64,000 nucleotides of DNA from DATAEE01 sp963725145 (lineage in GTDB: Bacteria; Acidobacteriota; Vicinamibacteria; Vicinamibacterales; 2-12-FULL-66-21): the NCBI GenBank assembly GCA_963725145.1, contig CAVRXL010000012.1, positions 1,302,001-1,366,000 on the forward strand, read 5' to 3'. The notes beneath the pieces are model-generated. The model was not told the DNA's origin. It made no database searches and worked only from the letters and a program-made list of their open reading frames with translations. Positions 48,629 through 56,446 of this stretch are shown piece after piece. Every line of letters begins with the position of its first letter. Position 1 is the first letter of the stretch. The translations under genes were made by a program, and so were the position numbers.

Positions 48629-50062
48629 TTACGCCTGCGTCGAATGGCCGATGCGCGGGATCTCCGCGAGCACCGGCACGTCAAAGTCCTCTTGCAGCGC
48701 GTTGGCGTCACGCACCGATCGATCGAAGTACTCGCGGCCGAGCGCCGCGCCGGTTCCCGCCATGAGCCCGAACGCGAGCGCGAGGAGCAGGATTCGAACG
48801 CGCCTCGGGCTTTCGGGCTCGGTCGGCAGATACGCGCCGTACAGAACGCTGAAGCGCTCGCCGCCGCGGACGCGCTCGATCTGTTCCTGCACCATCGCGG
48901 CGGAGTGCCGCTCGGAGAGCTCCTTGTATTTCGCGCGCTCGAGCTCGTGCTCGCGCTGCAGCGACGCGAGCGCCTGTTCCACCATCGGCGCCGCCTCGAC
49001 GCGCTGCTGATAGCGGCCGATGTCTCCCTGGAGCTGCGCTTCCTGCCGCCTGAGTCCCGCGATCCGGATGCGGACGAGGTTTCGCTCGGCCTCCAGCTGC
49101 TGGTAGGAGGGATCGCCGCTCAGGATTTCATCGCGCTCGCTCTGGGGCTGCGATTTCGCGGCCGCCAGCTCTCCGCGCGCCGTCTCCAGCTCGTGCTCGA
49201 GATGCTGAATCTCGGGATGCTTCTCCGTGTACTTGCCGCGCGCCTCGTTCAGTTGCCGCTGGAGGGCCAGTACGCGCGCCGACCCGCTCGGCGCCCCGGC
49301 CGGCCCCGCCGCGTACGCGCCCTGGCGCACCGCCTGGATGTTGCGCTCGAGCAGCGCCAGCCGATCCTGCTCGCCGCGCAGGCTGTTGCTCGTCGCCTCG
49401 ATCTGCTGGCGCAGCCCGGAAAGCGTCTGGAGATTGGCCGCGGTCTGCTCGGGCAGCTTTCCCATGTTGGTTTCCTTGGCCTGCCGGAGCCGCTGCTCGA
49501 GATCGGCGATGCGCACCTGGCTGTCGCGGAGTTGGCCGGCGAGAAACGCGGCGGTCCCTTCCGCCTGGGCCTCGCGGCTGCGCGAGTGCTCGTCGACGAA
49601 GGCCACCGCGATCCGGTTCGCGAGCCGCTGCGTGCGCTCCGCCGTGCTGTCGCGGTACACGATGTTGAAGGAGTTGAGGTCGGGACGCGTCTCGGTCTTC
49701 GCGATGGGCTTGGGGACTTCGACGGAGATGTGATCACGCAGTCCCTGGACGGCCTCGTCGAGCGGCCCCTCGGTGGCCATCGCCTCTTCGCGTGCGACGC
49801 GCTCGAGGACCGCCGGGCTGAGGAGCTGCTGCGAGAGCGCTCGTAGCCGTTCGCTGTTGTCGAGCGGGGTCCCGGCCGGCATGAGCTCCGGCGAGACCGC
49901 CGGCGCCTGCACGGCGATCGTGGCGCTCGACTTGAACGTCGGAGGGAGGAGCAGCGCCACGAGCAGACCGATCACGGCCACCACGAGAAACGGCAGCACG
50001 AACCAGCGCCGGCGGCGCTTCAGGATCTGCAGGTATTCGGACGGATGATGCGTGCGCTCCAT
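48629..50062 (-). CDS. GumC/Wzz-type chain-length determinant protein
   Basis: 477 residues, intact. The N-terminal cytoplasmic tail (SEYLQILKRRRRWFVLPF) leads into membrane helix 1 (about 22-43). Then follow the Wzz domain, a long periplasmic coiled coil (about 170-400; LRDSQVRIADLEQRLRQAKE, HPEIQHLEHELETARGELA), a Pro-rich motif (YLPTEPESPRRVRI) and helix 2 (LLLALAFGLMAGTGAAL). It forms the inner-membrane oligomer that controls polymer length and bridges to the OPX export protein. Its cytoplasmic tail should activate the kinase encoded just downstream. Confidence 0.9.
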   Translation of the reverse strand: MERTHHPSEYLQILKRRRRWFVLPFLVVAVIGLLVALLLPPTFKSSATIAVQAPAVSPELMPAGTPLDNSERLRALSQQLLSPAVLERVAREEAMATEGPLDEAVQGLRDHISVEVPKPIAKTETRPDLNSFNIVYRDSTAERTQRLANRIAVAFVDEHSRSREAQAEGTAAFLAGQLRDSQVRIADLEQRLRQAKETNMGKLPEQTAANLQTLSGLRQQIEATSNSLRGEQDRLALLERNIQAVRQGAYAAGPAGAPSGSARVLALQRQLNEARGKYTEKHPEIQHLEHELETARGELAAAKSQPQSERDEILSGDPSYQQLEAERNLVRIRIAGLRRQEAQLQGDIGRYQQRVEAAPMVEQALASLQREHELERAKYKELSERHSAAMVQEQIERVRGGERFSVLYGAYLPTEPESPRRVRILLLALAFGLMAGTGAALGREYFDRSVRDANALQEDFDVPVLAEIPRIGHSTQA

Positions 50063-50088
50063 GAAGGTGCCTCGTCTGTATCCAGGAG

Positions 50089-50703
50089 TTACGGCACGAC
50101 CAGGGTGTCGCCCGGCTGCAGCATCACCGGAGGGCCACCCTCGACCGCTTCCTTGTAGTTGAACGGGATCGTCGAGACACCGGACGCGGAGCGCCGCAGG
50201 ATCCGGATCCCTTTCGTGTTCGCGAATTCCTTGAAGCCGCCGGCCATCGCAAGCGCCTGGACGACCGTGAGCGGGCTCCGCAGCGGGATGGCGCCCGGGT
50301 TGTTGACCTCGCCCATCACGTAGGCCGTCGGCGGATTCGCCTCCGCCACGATCACGGTGACGACCGGGTTGGTGAGGTAGTCCTTGAGCTTCTCCGACAA
50401 CGTCTGCCCGAGCGCGCGCGGCGTGCTGCCGGCGGCCACGACGTCGCCGACCAGTGGGAGCGTGATCTTGCCGTCGGGCCGGATCTCGAGGGACTGCGAG
50501 AGTTGCGGCTCCCGGTACACCTCGACTCGGAGCTTGTCGCCGATCCCGAGGAGGTAGTCCGGCCCGACGCTCCCGGCCGAGGGGGCCGGCGTCGCCTGGG
50601 CCTGCGGTTGACGGGTGGCCTGTGCGGCGCTCGACGACGCGAGCGAAAGCGCGAACGCGAACGCGGAGCCGAAGACGAGCGTGCGTGCGATGTGCAGATG
50701 CAT
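50089..50703 (-). CDS. short OPX-family polysaccharide export protein
   Basis: 204 residues. A signal peptide (LVFGSAFAFALSLASSSAAQ) is followed by the Poly_export domain (YLLGIGDKLRVEVYREPQLS, IRPDGKITLPLVGDV) and one SLBB domain (AYVMGEVNNPGAIPLRSPLT, VVQALAMAGGF), ending LQPGDTLVVP. The C-terminal amphipathic helix that forms the outer-membrane pore in Wza is absent and there is no clear lipobox Cys. Short OPX proteins of this kind are thought to need a partner in the outer membrane, and the barrel encoded at 36056-37255 is the candidate. The ATG at 50703 has GAGGA before it. Confidence 0.9.
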   Translation of the reverse strand: MHLHIARTLVFGSAFAFALSLASSSAAQATRQPQAQATPAPSAGSVGPDYLLGIGDKLRVEVYREPQLSQSLEIRPDGKITLPLVGDVVAAGSTPRALGQTLSEKLKDYLTNPVVTVIVAEANPPTAYVMGEVNNPGAIPLRSPLTVVQALAMAGGFKEFANTKGIRILRRSASGVSTIPFNYKEAVEGGPPVMLQPGDTLVVP

Positions 50704-50714
50704 GATGATCCTCG

Positions 50715-51170
50715 TCACAAGTTCGACGCGCTGGAGGTGCGGCGCGTCAGCAACTGGCGCGCCGCCGCCTCGCGGTGCAGCGATTCCGGGTCGGTGGCAT
50801 CGGTGGGGCAGCAGGCCGCGCCGATCGCGATGGACAGCGGCTGGGCGAACACGTAGTGCTCGAGCCGGGCAGCCAGACGGTCGATGACGCGCATCGATCC
50901 GGCGATGTCGGCGTCGAACAGCACGAGCGTGACGCGCGTATCGCCGACGCGCGACAGCAGGTCGGTCTCGCGCACCTCTTCGGCGACCACGCGCGCGAGC
51001 GCGCGCGCCGGCTCCCCCTCGGCGTGCGGCTGGCCCAGTGCCGCCTCCATGACCACGAGCGTGAGGAGGTCCTGCGTTCGGACGGCTCGCTTCACCTCGT
51101 GGCTCAGCACGAGATCGAATGACTTCGGCGTCAGCACGCGGTCGTCTTCCTCGAAGGACTCGGCGGTCAT
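50715..51170 (-). CDS. GGDEF-like domain protein with degenerate active site
   Basis: 151 residues, no membrane segment. The fold pattern matches diguanylate cyclase GGDEF domains: FDLVLSHEVKRAVRTQDLLT (first helix and strand), LARVVAEEVRETDLLSRVGD, and SIAIGAACCPTDATD (the usual G.A..P.d.....L segment), then LHREAAARQLL. Where GG(D/E)EF should stand the sequence reads VGDTRVTLVLFD, so catalysis is unlikely. It may bind GTP or c-di-GMP, or act in protein contacts. It lies between the sigma-54 activator and the export gene with a 3-base gap, so it is co-transcribed with the exopolysaccharide operon. Confidence 0.7.
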   Translation of the reverse strand: MTAESFEEDDRVLTPKSFDLVLSHEVKRAVRTQDLLTLVVMEAALGQPHAEGEPARALARVVAEEVRETDLLSRVGDTRVTLVLFDADIAGSMRVIDRLAARLEHYVFAQPLSIAIGAACCPTDATDPESLHREAAARQLLTRRTSSASNL

Positions 51171-51173
51171 CGC

Positions 51174-52289
51174 CTACGACGCCCTGTTCAGGTCGGCGTC
51201 CTTGATCTTGTAGAGCAGGGCCTTGTAGCTGATCCCCAGCCGTTCCGCGGCCGCGCGGCGATTCCACCGCGTGTCCTGCAGGGTGAGCGCGATGAGCTTC
51301 CGCTCCGCTTCGCGCGCCGCATGCTTCGCGATGTCCTTGAGCGAACAGGAGCCCTCGGGCGGCGCGTCGAGCGGCGGGGCGGCGGGCGGCGCCGGCATCA
51401 CCGGCGGCGTCGAATGCACGACCGCCGGCTCGGACATCGGCGGCGCGATCACCGGGCAACGGCCCGCGATCGCCGCCGCGATCTCCTGCCGAACCGGCGT
51501 GTCCGTGCCGAGAATGACGGCTCGTTTGACCGCGTTCTCGAGCTCGCGGACGTTGCCGGGCCAGGCGTACTCTTCGAACAACCGGAGCGTGTCGTGCGCG
51601 AGCTGCGGCGCCGGACGGTTGTAGTGCTCCGCGTACTTGCGCAGGAAGAAGTCCGTGAGGACCGGAATCTCGTCGCGGCGCTGGCGCAGCGGCGGAAGCG
51701 TGATGCACACGACGTTCAGCCGGAAGAACAGGTCCTCGCGGAACCGCCCATCCGCGACGGCGCTGTCGAGATCGCGGTTGGTCGCGGCCACGATGCGCAC
51801 ATCGACCTTGACGTCCGCGCGGCCGCCGAGGCGCGAGAATTCGCCGTCCTGCAGGACCTGCAGCAGCTTCGCCTGCAGGGGGCTCGGCATCTCGCTGATT
51901 TCGTCGAGAAACATCGTCCCGTGGTTCGCGAACTCGAACTTGCCCGCCTTGTCCTGGATGGCGCCCGTGAACGCGCCGCGCTCGAAACCGAAGAGCTCGG
52001 ATTCGAGCAGCTCGGTCGGGAGTGCGGCGCAGTTCACCTTGACGAACGTCCGGTGCCGGCGGCTCGACGCGGCGTGAACCGCCCGCGCCACGAGCTCTTT
52101 CCCCGTGCCGCTCTCGCCGCGCACGAGCACCGTCACGTCGGTGTCCGCGACGCGCTCGATGAGCTGGAAGACCTCGCCCATCTGATCGCTCCTCCCGATG
52201 AGCATCGTGTACCGGGGATGCGCGCGCTCGAGGAGCCCCGCTACGCGCTCTCGCGCTCTGGAGTCGCCTGTCCAGTTGACCTCGCCCAT
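51174..52289 (-). CDS. sigma-54 enhancer-binding activator without receiver domain
   Basis: 371 residues from the ATG at 52289. The AAA+ domain has Walker A GESGTGKE, the sigma-54 contact loop GAFTGA inside ELFGFERGAFTGA, LDEISEMPSPLQAKLL as Walker B and WPGNVRELENAVKRAVILG. A Pro/Ala linker leads to a Fis-type HTH (RWNRRAAAERLGISYKALL). There is no receiver or sensor domain, so its activity is probably set by its own level or by partner proteins. Start choice: GGAGGG is five bases before the ATG at 52289, and a sigma-54 promoter at 52340-52354 would lie inside the longer reading that begins at 52355. It should drive the downstream exopolysaccharide operon. Confidence 0.9.
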   Translation of the reverse strand: MGEVNWTGDSRARERVAGLLERAHPRYTMLIGRSDQMGEVFQLIERVADTDVTVLVRGESGTGKELVARAVHAASSRRHRTFVKVNCAALPTELLESELFGFERGAFTGAIQDKAGKFEFANHGTMFLDEISEMPSPLQAKLLQVLQDGEFSRLGGRADVKVDVRIVAATNRDLDSAVADGRFREDLFFRLNVVCITLPPLRQRRDEIPVLTDFFLRKYAEHYNRPAPQLAHDTLRLFEEYAWPGNVRELENAVKRAVILGTDTPVRQEIAAAIAGRCPVIAPPMSEPAVVHSTPPVMPAPPAAPPLDAPPEGSCSLKDIAKHAAREAERKLIALTLQDTRWNRRAAAERLGISYKALLYKIKDADLNRAS

Positions 52290-52339
52290 CGAGCCCTCCG
52301 CGTCACGCGAACGCAACTGCGTGAATCGCTCGGGTTTCA

Positions 52340-52354
52340 GCAAGCGAGGTGCCA
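52340..52354 (-). promoter_or_regulatory. sigma-54 promoter of the activator/exopolysaccharide operon
   Basis: On the minus strand TGGCACCTCGCTTGC, followed by T. It matches the TGGCAC-N5-TTGC consensus at every fixed position, with GG and GC ten bases apart. The expected start is near 52328, 39 bases before the ATG at 52289. It lies directly in front of a sigma-54 activator gene and downstream of a second one. Confidence 0.75.
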
Positions 52355-52386
52355 CGAATTGTGAAAAGATTTTGCCGACTGCGGAG

Positions 52387-52408
52387 GAGAAGCGGAGTCG
52401 CGCTTCTC
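52387..52408. terminator. 8-bp hairpin between the two activator genes
   Basis: GAGAAGCG / CGCTTCTC with a six-base loop (52387-52394 and 52401-52408). On the minus strand it begins 42 bases after the stop of the response-regulator gene (52451) and ends 32 bases before the sigma-54 promoter. No T-run follows, so it may end transcription weakly or act as a regulatory stem. Confidence 0.4.
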
Positions 52409-52450
52409 AGTCTGGGAACGCCGGTACCTAAAAGATCTGCAAATCGGCGG

Positions 52451-54031
52451 CTACGGCCGGCCGATTCCACACTCTTTGATTTTGTTGAGCAGGGTCTTGT
52501 AACTCACGCCGAGCAGCTGAGCCGCCTTGCGGCGGTTCCAGTGAACCTGCCGCAACGTGCGCTCGATCGCCGTACGCTCGGCCCTCATCGCCGCGGCGCG
52601 CGCGACGCGTGCGAGCGAAATCGGCCCATCAGGCAGCGGATCGTCGACCGCCGGGACAAACGGCGCCGATCCGTTCGGCGCGGGCGGGCGTCCATCGGAC
52701 GCCGCGACCGGCGCGGCCGGGATCGCCACCGCGGGCGGCGGCGTCGCAACCGGCGGGGCGACAGGCGCCGCGGAGGGATGGGAGCCGTTGGACGGAGCGA
52801 TCGAGCCGGCCCCGTTCCCGGCCGCCGCCGCCATCGCGGCCGCCCGCTGAATGTGGAACTCGATCTCACGGATGACGAGCAGTTCGTCCTGCAGGATGAC
52901 CAGGCGCTTGATGAGGTTTTCCAGCTCGCGGATGTTGCCGGGCCACTCGTAGACCATGAACAGCCGACGCAGGTCGTCGGAGACGCCGCGCGCCGGGCGG
53001 TTGTACTTGCGCGAGTACTTGGCGAGGAAGAAGTCGGTCAGCTGCTGGATCTCGTCGCGGCGCTCGCGGAGCGCCGGCACGTGGAGCTCGATGACCTTGA
53101 GTCGGTAGTACAGGTCTTCGCGGAACTCGCCGCGCTGCAGCATCACCTCGAGGTCGCGGTTCGTCGCGGCCACGACCCGGACGTCCACCGCGACATGCTT
53201 GTTGCTCCCGAGCTTCGTGAACTCGCCGTCCTGGAGGACGTGGAGCAGCTTCGCCTGAAGCGCCGGCTTCATCTCGCCGATTTCGTCGAGCAGCATCGTG
53301 CCCCGGTCCGCCTGCTCGAACTTGCCGATGCGCGTCATCTGCGCGCCCGTGAAGGCCCCCTTCTCGTGGCCGAACAGCTCAGACTCGAGCAGCTCGGCCG
53401 GGAGCGCCGCGCAGTTCACCTTGACGAAGGGGTGGCGGGTGCGCGTCGAGCGCTGGTGGATCGCGCGTGCGACCAGCTCCTTTCCGACCCCGCTCTCTCC
53501 GCGCACGAGCACGGTCACGTCGCTGTCGGCCACCTGATCGATGACCGGCTCGATCGCGCGCATCTTTTCGCTCTGACCCCAGATCGCGCGGTCCTGGTCG
53601 TCGCTGATCTGCTGACGCAGCTCCGTCAGCTCGACAACCAACCGATTCTTTTCAATCGCGTTGCGAATCGCGACATCGAGCGCGATTTCCCCGAGCCCCT
53701 CTGGATCCTCCGGCTTCAGGACGTAATCGGCGGCGCCGAGCCGGACGGCTTCCACGATGGTGGACGTCTGATTGCGGCCCGAGAGCATGATGACCTGTGT
53801 CTCGGGCTTCGCCAATTTCAGCGCCCGGAGCGTTGCCATACCGTCGAGCCCGGGCATCATGACGTCGAGGAGAACCACGTCCGGGGGACCGTCGAGCTGC
53901 TTCACGGCGGCGAGCATCTCGTCGCCGCGGCTGTAGGTGCGGGCGTCATAGCCGCGCAGCGAAAGAAACGTGCGCAAGTAGGACGCAAAGGAAGAGTCGT
54001 CGTCAACGATTGCTACTGAAGGTCTGGCCAT
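52451..54031 (-). CDS. NtrC-family response regulator (sigma-54 activator), PrsR-like
   Basis: 526 residues. Receiver domain at 1-125 with the acidic pocket VDDDS, phospho-acceptor Asp56 in LLDVMMPGLDG and Lys106 in YVLKPED. The AAA+ domain has GESGVGKE, ELFGHEKGAFTGA, LDEIGEMKPALQAKLLH and WPGNIRELENLIKR. A long Ala/Pro linker (about 400-475) leads to a Fis-type HTH (HWNRRKAAQLLGVSYKTLL). The ATG at 54031 is used because the first beta-strand starts right after it; a codon at 54058 is less likely. Homologues called PrsR control PEP-CTERM/exopolysaccharide genes through sigma-54. The histidine kinase gene lies 152 bases upstream on the same strand. Confidence 0.9.
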   Translation of the reverse strand: MARPSVAIVDDDSSFASYLRTFLSLRGYDARTYSRGDEMLAAVKQLDGPPDVVLLDVMMPGLDGMATLRALKLAKPETQVIMLSGRNQTSTIVEAVRLGAADYVLKPEDPEGLGEIALDVAIRNAIEKNRLVVELTELRQQISDDQDRAIWGQSEKMRAIEPVIDQVADSDVTVLVRGESGVGKELVARAIHQRSTRTRHPFVKVNCAALPAELLESELFGHEKGAFTGAQMTRIGKFEQADRGTMLLDEIGEMKPALQAKLLHVLQDGEFTKLGSNKHVAVDVRVVAATNRDLEVMLQRGEFREDLYYRLKVIELHVPALRERRDEIQQLTDFFLAKYSRKYNRPARGVSDDLRRLFMVYEWPGNIRELENLIKRLVILQDELLVIREIEFHIQRAAAMAAAAGNGAGSIAPSNGSHPSAAPVAPPVATPPPAVAIPAAPVAASDGRPPAPNGSAPFVPAVDDPLPDGPISLARVARAAAMRAERTAIERTLRQVHWNRRKAAQLLGVSYKTLLNKIKECGIGRP

Positions 54032-54072
54032 TGCCGTTTCTTTTCCGCATGAAAGCACTACATCACCAACCT

Positions 54073-54098
54073 ATTGTGACCCGCGTTACCCACACAAT
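54073..54098. promoter_or_regulatory. possible operator upstream of the response regulator
   Basis: An inverted repeat ATTGTG (54073-54078) and CACAAT (54093-54098) with a 14-base spacer that itself holds ACCC/TACCC. It stands 42 bases upstream of the ATG at 54031, in the right place for a regulator site. No sigma-54 element is seen here. Confidence 0.25.
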
Positions 54099-54182
54099 GC
54101 ACGGATCGCGCCACCTCGACGGGTTGGGTGGTACCAGCGAACGCAACAATGAGCAGAGGATTTCCGAGATGTGACAGATCGC

Positions 54183-54851
54183 CTAAACGGTCGGAAAGAT
54201 GATCGCTACGCCAGTTCGTAGTTTCTCCGGGAGCACCGCCAGGCGCCCCCCGTGCCGCTCGATCACCCGGCGCGCGAGCGGCAACGACATGCCCATCCCG
54301 CCCCGCAGCTCGTCAAACACCGGTCCGGCCTCATCCGCTGCGACAAGTGCCGACAGGTTCTCCGGCGTACCGACGGCGACGACGGTCGAGTTGGACCGCG
54401 ATTGCAGCTGAACGATTATTGACGACGTGGGAAGCTCCCGCCGAACGCACCGCACGATCGCCGACAGCGCCGCCCGCAACCTGGCGGCATCTCCCGGGAC
54501 CTCGGCAGCTGTTCCGGCGTCAGAGAAGGTGACGGCAGCGAGTTCCGGTCCCGCCGGCGCCTCCTCGACGACCTGGCGCGCAACCGCCGCGAGGTCTACC
54601 GGCTGCCGAGCCATCGAGACGTCGCCGAGCTCGAGGTGGGCGAGGTCGCTCAGCTCAGCGAGCAGCACCGAGATGCGGCCGCACGATTTATCCGCTTCCT
54701 CGACCAGGCGCCGCTGATCGTCGGAGAGCGGGCCGGCTCGATCTTTCAGAAGCAGCCGGAGATAGCCCCCGACGACCGTCGCGGGGGTTCTGAGCTCGTG
54801 CACTGCCAGGGAAACCAGACGCGGCCAGGTCTTGTCGGATGCCACGAGCAT
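54183..54851 (-). CDS. small soluble histidine kinase with degenerate ATPase domain
   Basis: 222 residues with no sensor or membrane domain. The H-box is AVHELRTPATVVGGYLRLLL (His18). The ATPase domain keeps a G2-like box (GGMGMSLPLARRVIERHGG), but where the N-box should be it reads ALSAIVRCVRRELPTSS, without the conserved Asn pair, and no clear DxG loop is visible. It may still transfer phosphate, act as a phosphatase, or take its signal from a partner. It is encoded directly upstream of the response regulator on the same strand and is the obvious partner. Start ATG 54851, 39 bases from the divergent msrP start. Confidence 0.75.
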   Translation of the reverse strand: MLVASDKTWPRLVSLAVHELRTPATVVGGYLRLLLKDRAGPLSDDQRRLVEEADKSCGRISVLLAELSDLAHLELGDVSMARQPVDLAAVARQVVEEAPAGPELAAVTFSDAGTAAEVPGDAARLRAALSAIVRCVRRELPTSSIIVQLQSRSNSTVVAVGTPENLSALVAADEAGPVFDELRGGMGMSLPLARRVIERHGGRLAVLPEKLRTGVAIIFPTV

Positions 54852-54890
54852 AGAATAAAGGATGGGACCCCCAGGAGGGCCGGGATAAAC

Positions 54891-55838
54891 ATGCTCATCA
54901 AGCGCCCCGAGATTCCCGCGTCCGAGATCACGGACGAGCGGCTGTACGTCGATCGCCGCGCTTTCCTCGTCGCCGCGGCGGCGCCGCTGATGGGGTTGAG
55001 CCCGGGCAGCGCCTTCGGTCAGGCCGGCGCCGGCGCCGCGCTTCCGAACGTGCGCAAGCACCCCACCGGCCCGTTTACGACCGACGAGAAGCTCAACTCG
55101 TTCGAGGACATCACGACCTACAACAATTTCTACGAATTCGGAAGCGCCAAGAGCGATCCGGCGCAGAACGCCGCCCGGCTCAAGACGCAGCCCTGGACCG
55201 TGAAGGTCGACGGCCACTGCGCCAAGGCGGCCGACTATCACGTCGAGGATCTGATCAAGCCACATCAGCTCGAGGAGCGCGTCTACAGGCTCCGTTGCGT
55301 CGAGGCCTGGTCGATGGTGATCCCGTGGGTCGGCATCCCGCTGGCCGACGTCATCAAGCGCGCCGAGCCGACCTCGAAGGCAAAGTTCGTCGAGTTCACG
55401 ACGCTGGTGCGGCCGGCCGAGATGATCGGCCAGCGCACCGATATTCTGGAATGGCCGTACGTCGAGGGACTGCGGATGGACGAGGCGACCCACCCTCTGA
55501 CAATTCTCGGGGTCGGCCTGTACGGGAAGACGCTGCTCAACCAGAACGGCGCGCCGATCCGGCTGGTCGTGCCCTGGAAGTACGGCTTCAAGAGCATCAA
55601 GTCCATCGTCCGGATCCGATTCGTGGAGTCGCCGCCGCGAAACACATGGCAGGTGCAGGCGCCGTCGGAATACGGCTTCTATTCGAACGTCAATCCACAG
55701 GTCGATCACCCGCGGTGGAGCCAGAAGCGCGAGCGCCGGCTCGGAGAGTTCTTCCGGCGCGAGACGCTGATGTTCAACGGATACGCCGATCAGGTCGGGC
55801 AACTCTACGCCGGCATGGATCTCCGGAAGAATTATTAA
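54891..55838 (+). CDS. msrP: protein-methionine-sulfoxide reductase catalytic subunit
   Basis: 315 residues. A Tat-type signal (YVDRRAFLVAAAAPLMGL, twin Arg at 22-23) directs the folded molybdoenzyme to the periplasm. Family features are FEDITTYNNFYEFG, WTVKVDGHC, and YRLRCVEAWSMVIPW with Cys136 as the molybdenum ligand, then PWKYGFKSIKSIVRIRF and QVAGLY-like DQVGQLYAGMDLRKNY. The molybdopterin enzyme reduces oxidised methionines in periplasmic proteins, taking electrons from the membrane haem protein MsrQ, whose gene overlaps its 3' end. The ATG at 54891 has GGAGGG upstream. Confidence 0.95.
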   Translation: MLIKRPEIPASEITDERLYVDRRAFLVAAAAPLMGLSPGSAFGQAGAGAALPNVRKHPTGPFTTDEKLNSFEDITTYNNFYEFGSAKSDPAQNAARLKTQPWTVKVDGHCAKAADYHVEDLIKPHQLEERVYRLRCVEAWSMVIPWVGIPLADVIKRAEPTSKAKFVEFTTLVRPAEMIGQRTDILEWPYVEGLRMDEATHPLTILGVGLYGKTLLNQNGAPIRLVVPWKYGFKSIKSIVRIRFVESPPRNTWQVQAPSEYGFYSNVNPQVDHPRWSQKRERRLGEFFRRETLMFNGYADQVGQLYAGMDLRKNY

Positions 55839-56445
55839 GCTCGCCAAAGCCGCCGTTTTCGCCGCCTGCCTGATCCCCTTCGCGCTTCTCGCGTGGCGGG
55901 CTTTCACCGGGGATCTCGGAGCGAACCCGATCGAGGCGGTGACGCTCTCGACCGGCCGGTGGACGCTCCGGCTGCTGCTGGTCACCCTGGCGATCACGCC
56001 CGTGCGCCGGGTCACGGGCTGGAACCGCCTCATCGGGTTCCGGCGGATGCTGGGCCTCTTCGCGTTCTTCTACGCCACCCTGCACTTCACGATCTATCTG
56101 GCGATCGACCAGTTCTTCGACTGGGAGACGATCGTCGAGGACGTCACCAAGCGGCCGTTCATCACCGCAGGGTTCGCGGCGTTCGTACTACTGATCCCCC
56201 TGGCGATGACCTCCACGCGAGGATGGATTCGCCGGCTCGGCCGCCGGTGGCAGCAGATTCACCGCCTGATTTACCTCAGCGCGATCCTCGCGGTCGTCCA
56301 CTTCATCTGGAAGGTCAAGTCGGACCTTCGAGATCCGCTTTTCTACGCGACCATCCTGGCGATTCTGCTCGCGGTGCGCGCCGCGTACTGGATCGGGCGC
56401 AGGAGTCAGCGCTCGAAACTCAGCACGCAAAGCTCAGAACTCTGA
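55834..56445 (+). CDS. msrQ: MsrPQ haem-binding membrane subunit
   Basis: Six-helix ferric-reductase-like membrane protein that passes quinol electrons to MsrP. Seen: WRAFTGDLGANPIEAVTLST (the conserved first loop), RRMLGLFAFFYATLHFTIYL with the first haem His, RRWQQIHRLIYLSAILAVVH with two more His residues. A reading from the GTG at 55939 would remove helix 1, which clearly continues upstream in frame (KLAKAAVFAACLIPFALLAW). No ATG, GTG or TTG lies in that upstream stretch, so initiation at the ATT at 55834, overlapping the msrP stop, or a sequence error must be assumed. The last residues (QRSKLSTQSSEL) run into a short repeat region. Confidence 0.85.
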   Translation: MKLAKAAVFAACLIPFALLAWRAFTGDLGANPIEAVTLSTGRWTLRLLLVTLAITPVRRVTGWNRLIGFRRMLGLFAFFYATLHFTIYLAIDQFFDWETIVEDVTKRPFITAGFAAFVLLIPLAMTSTRGWIRRLGRRWQQIHRLIYLSAILAVVHFIWKVKSDLRDPLFYATILAILLAVRAAYWIGRRSQRSKLSTQSSEL

Positions 56446-56446
56446 A

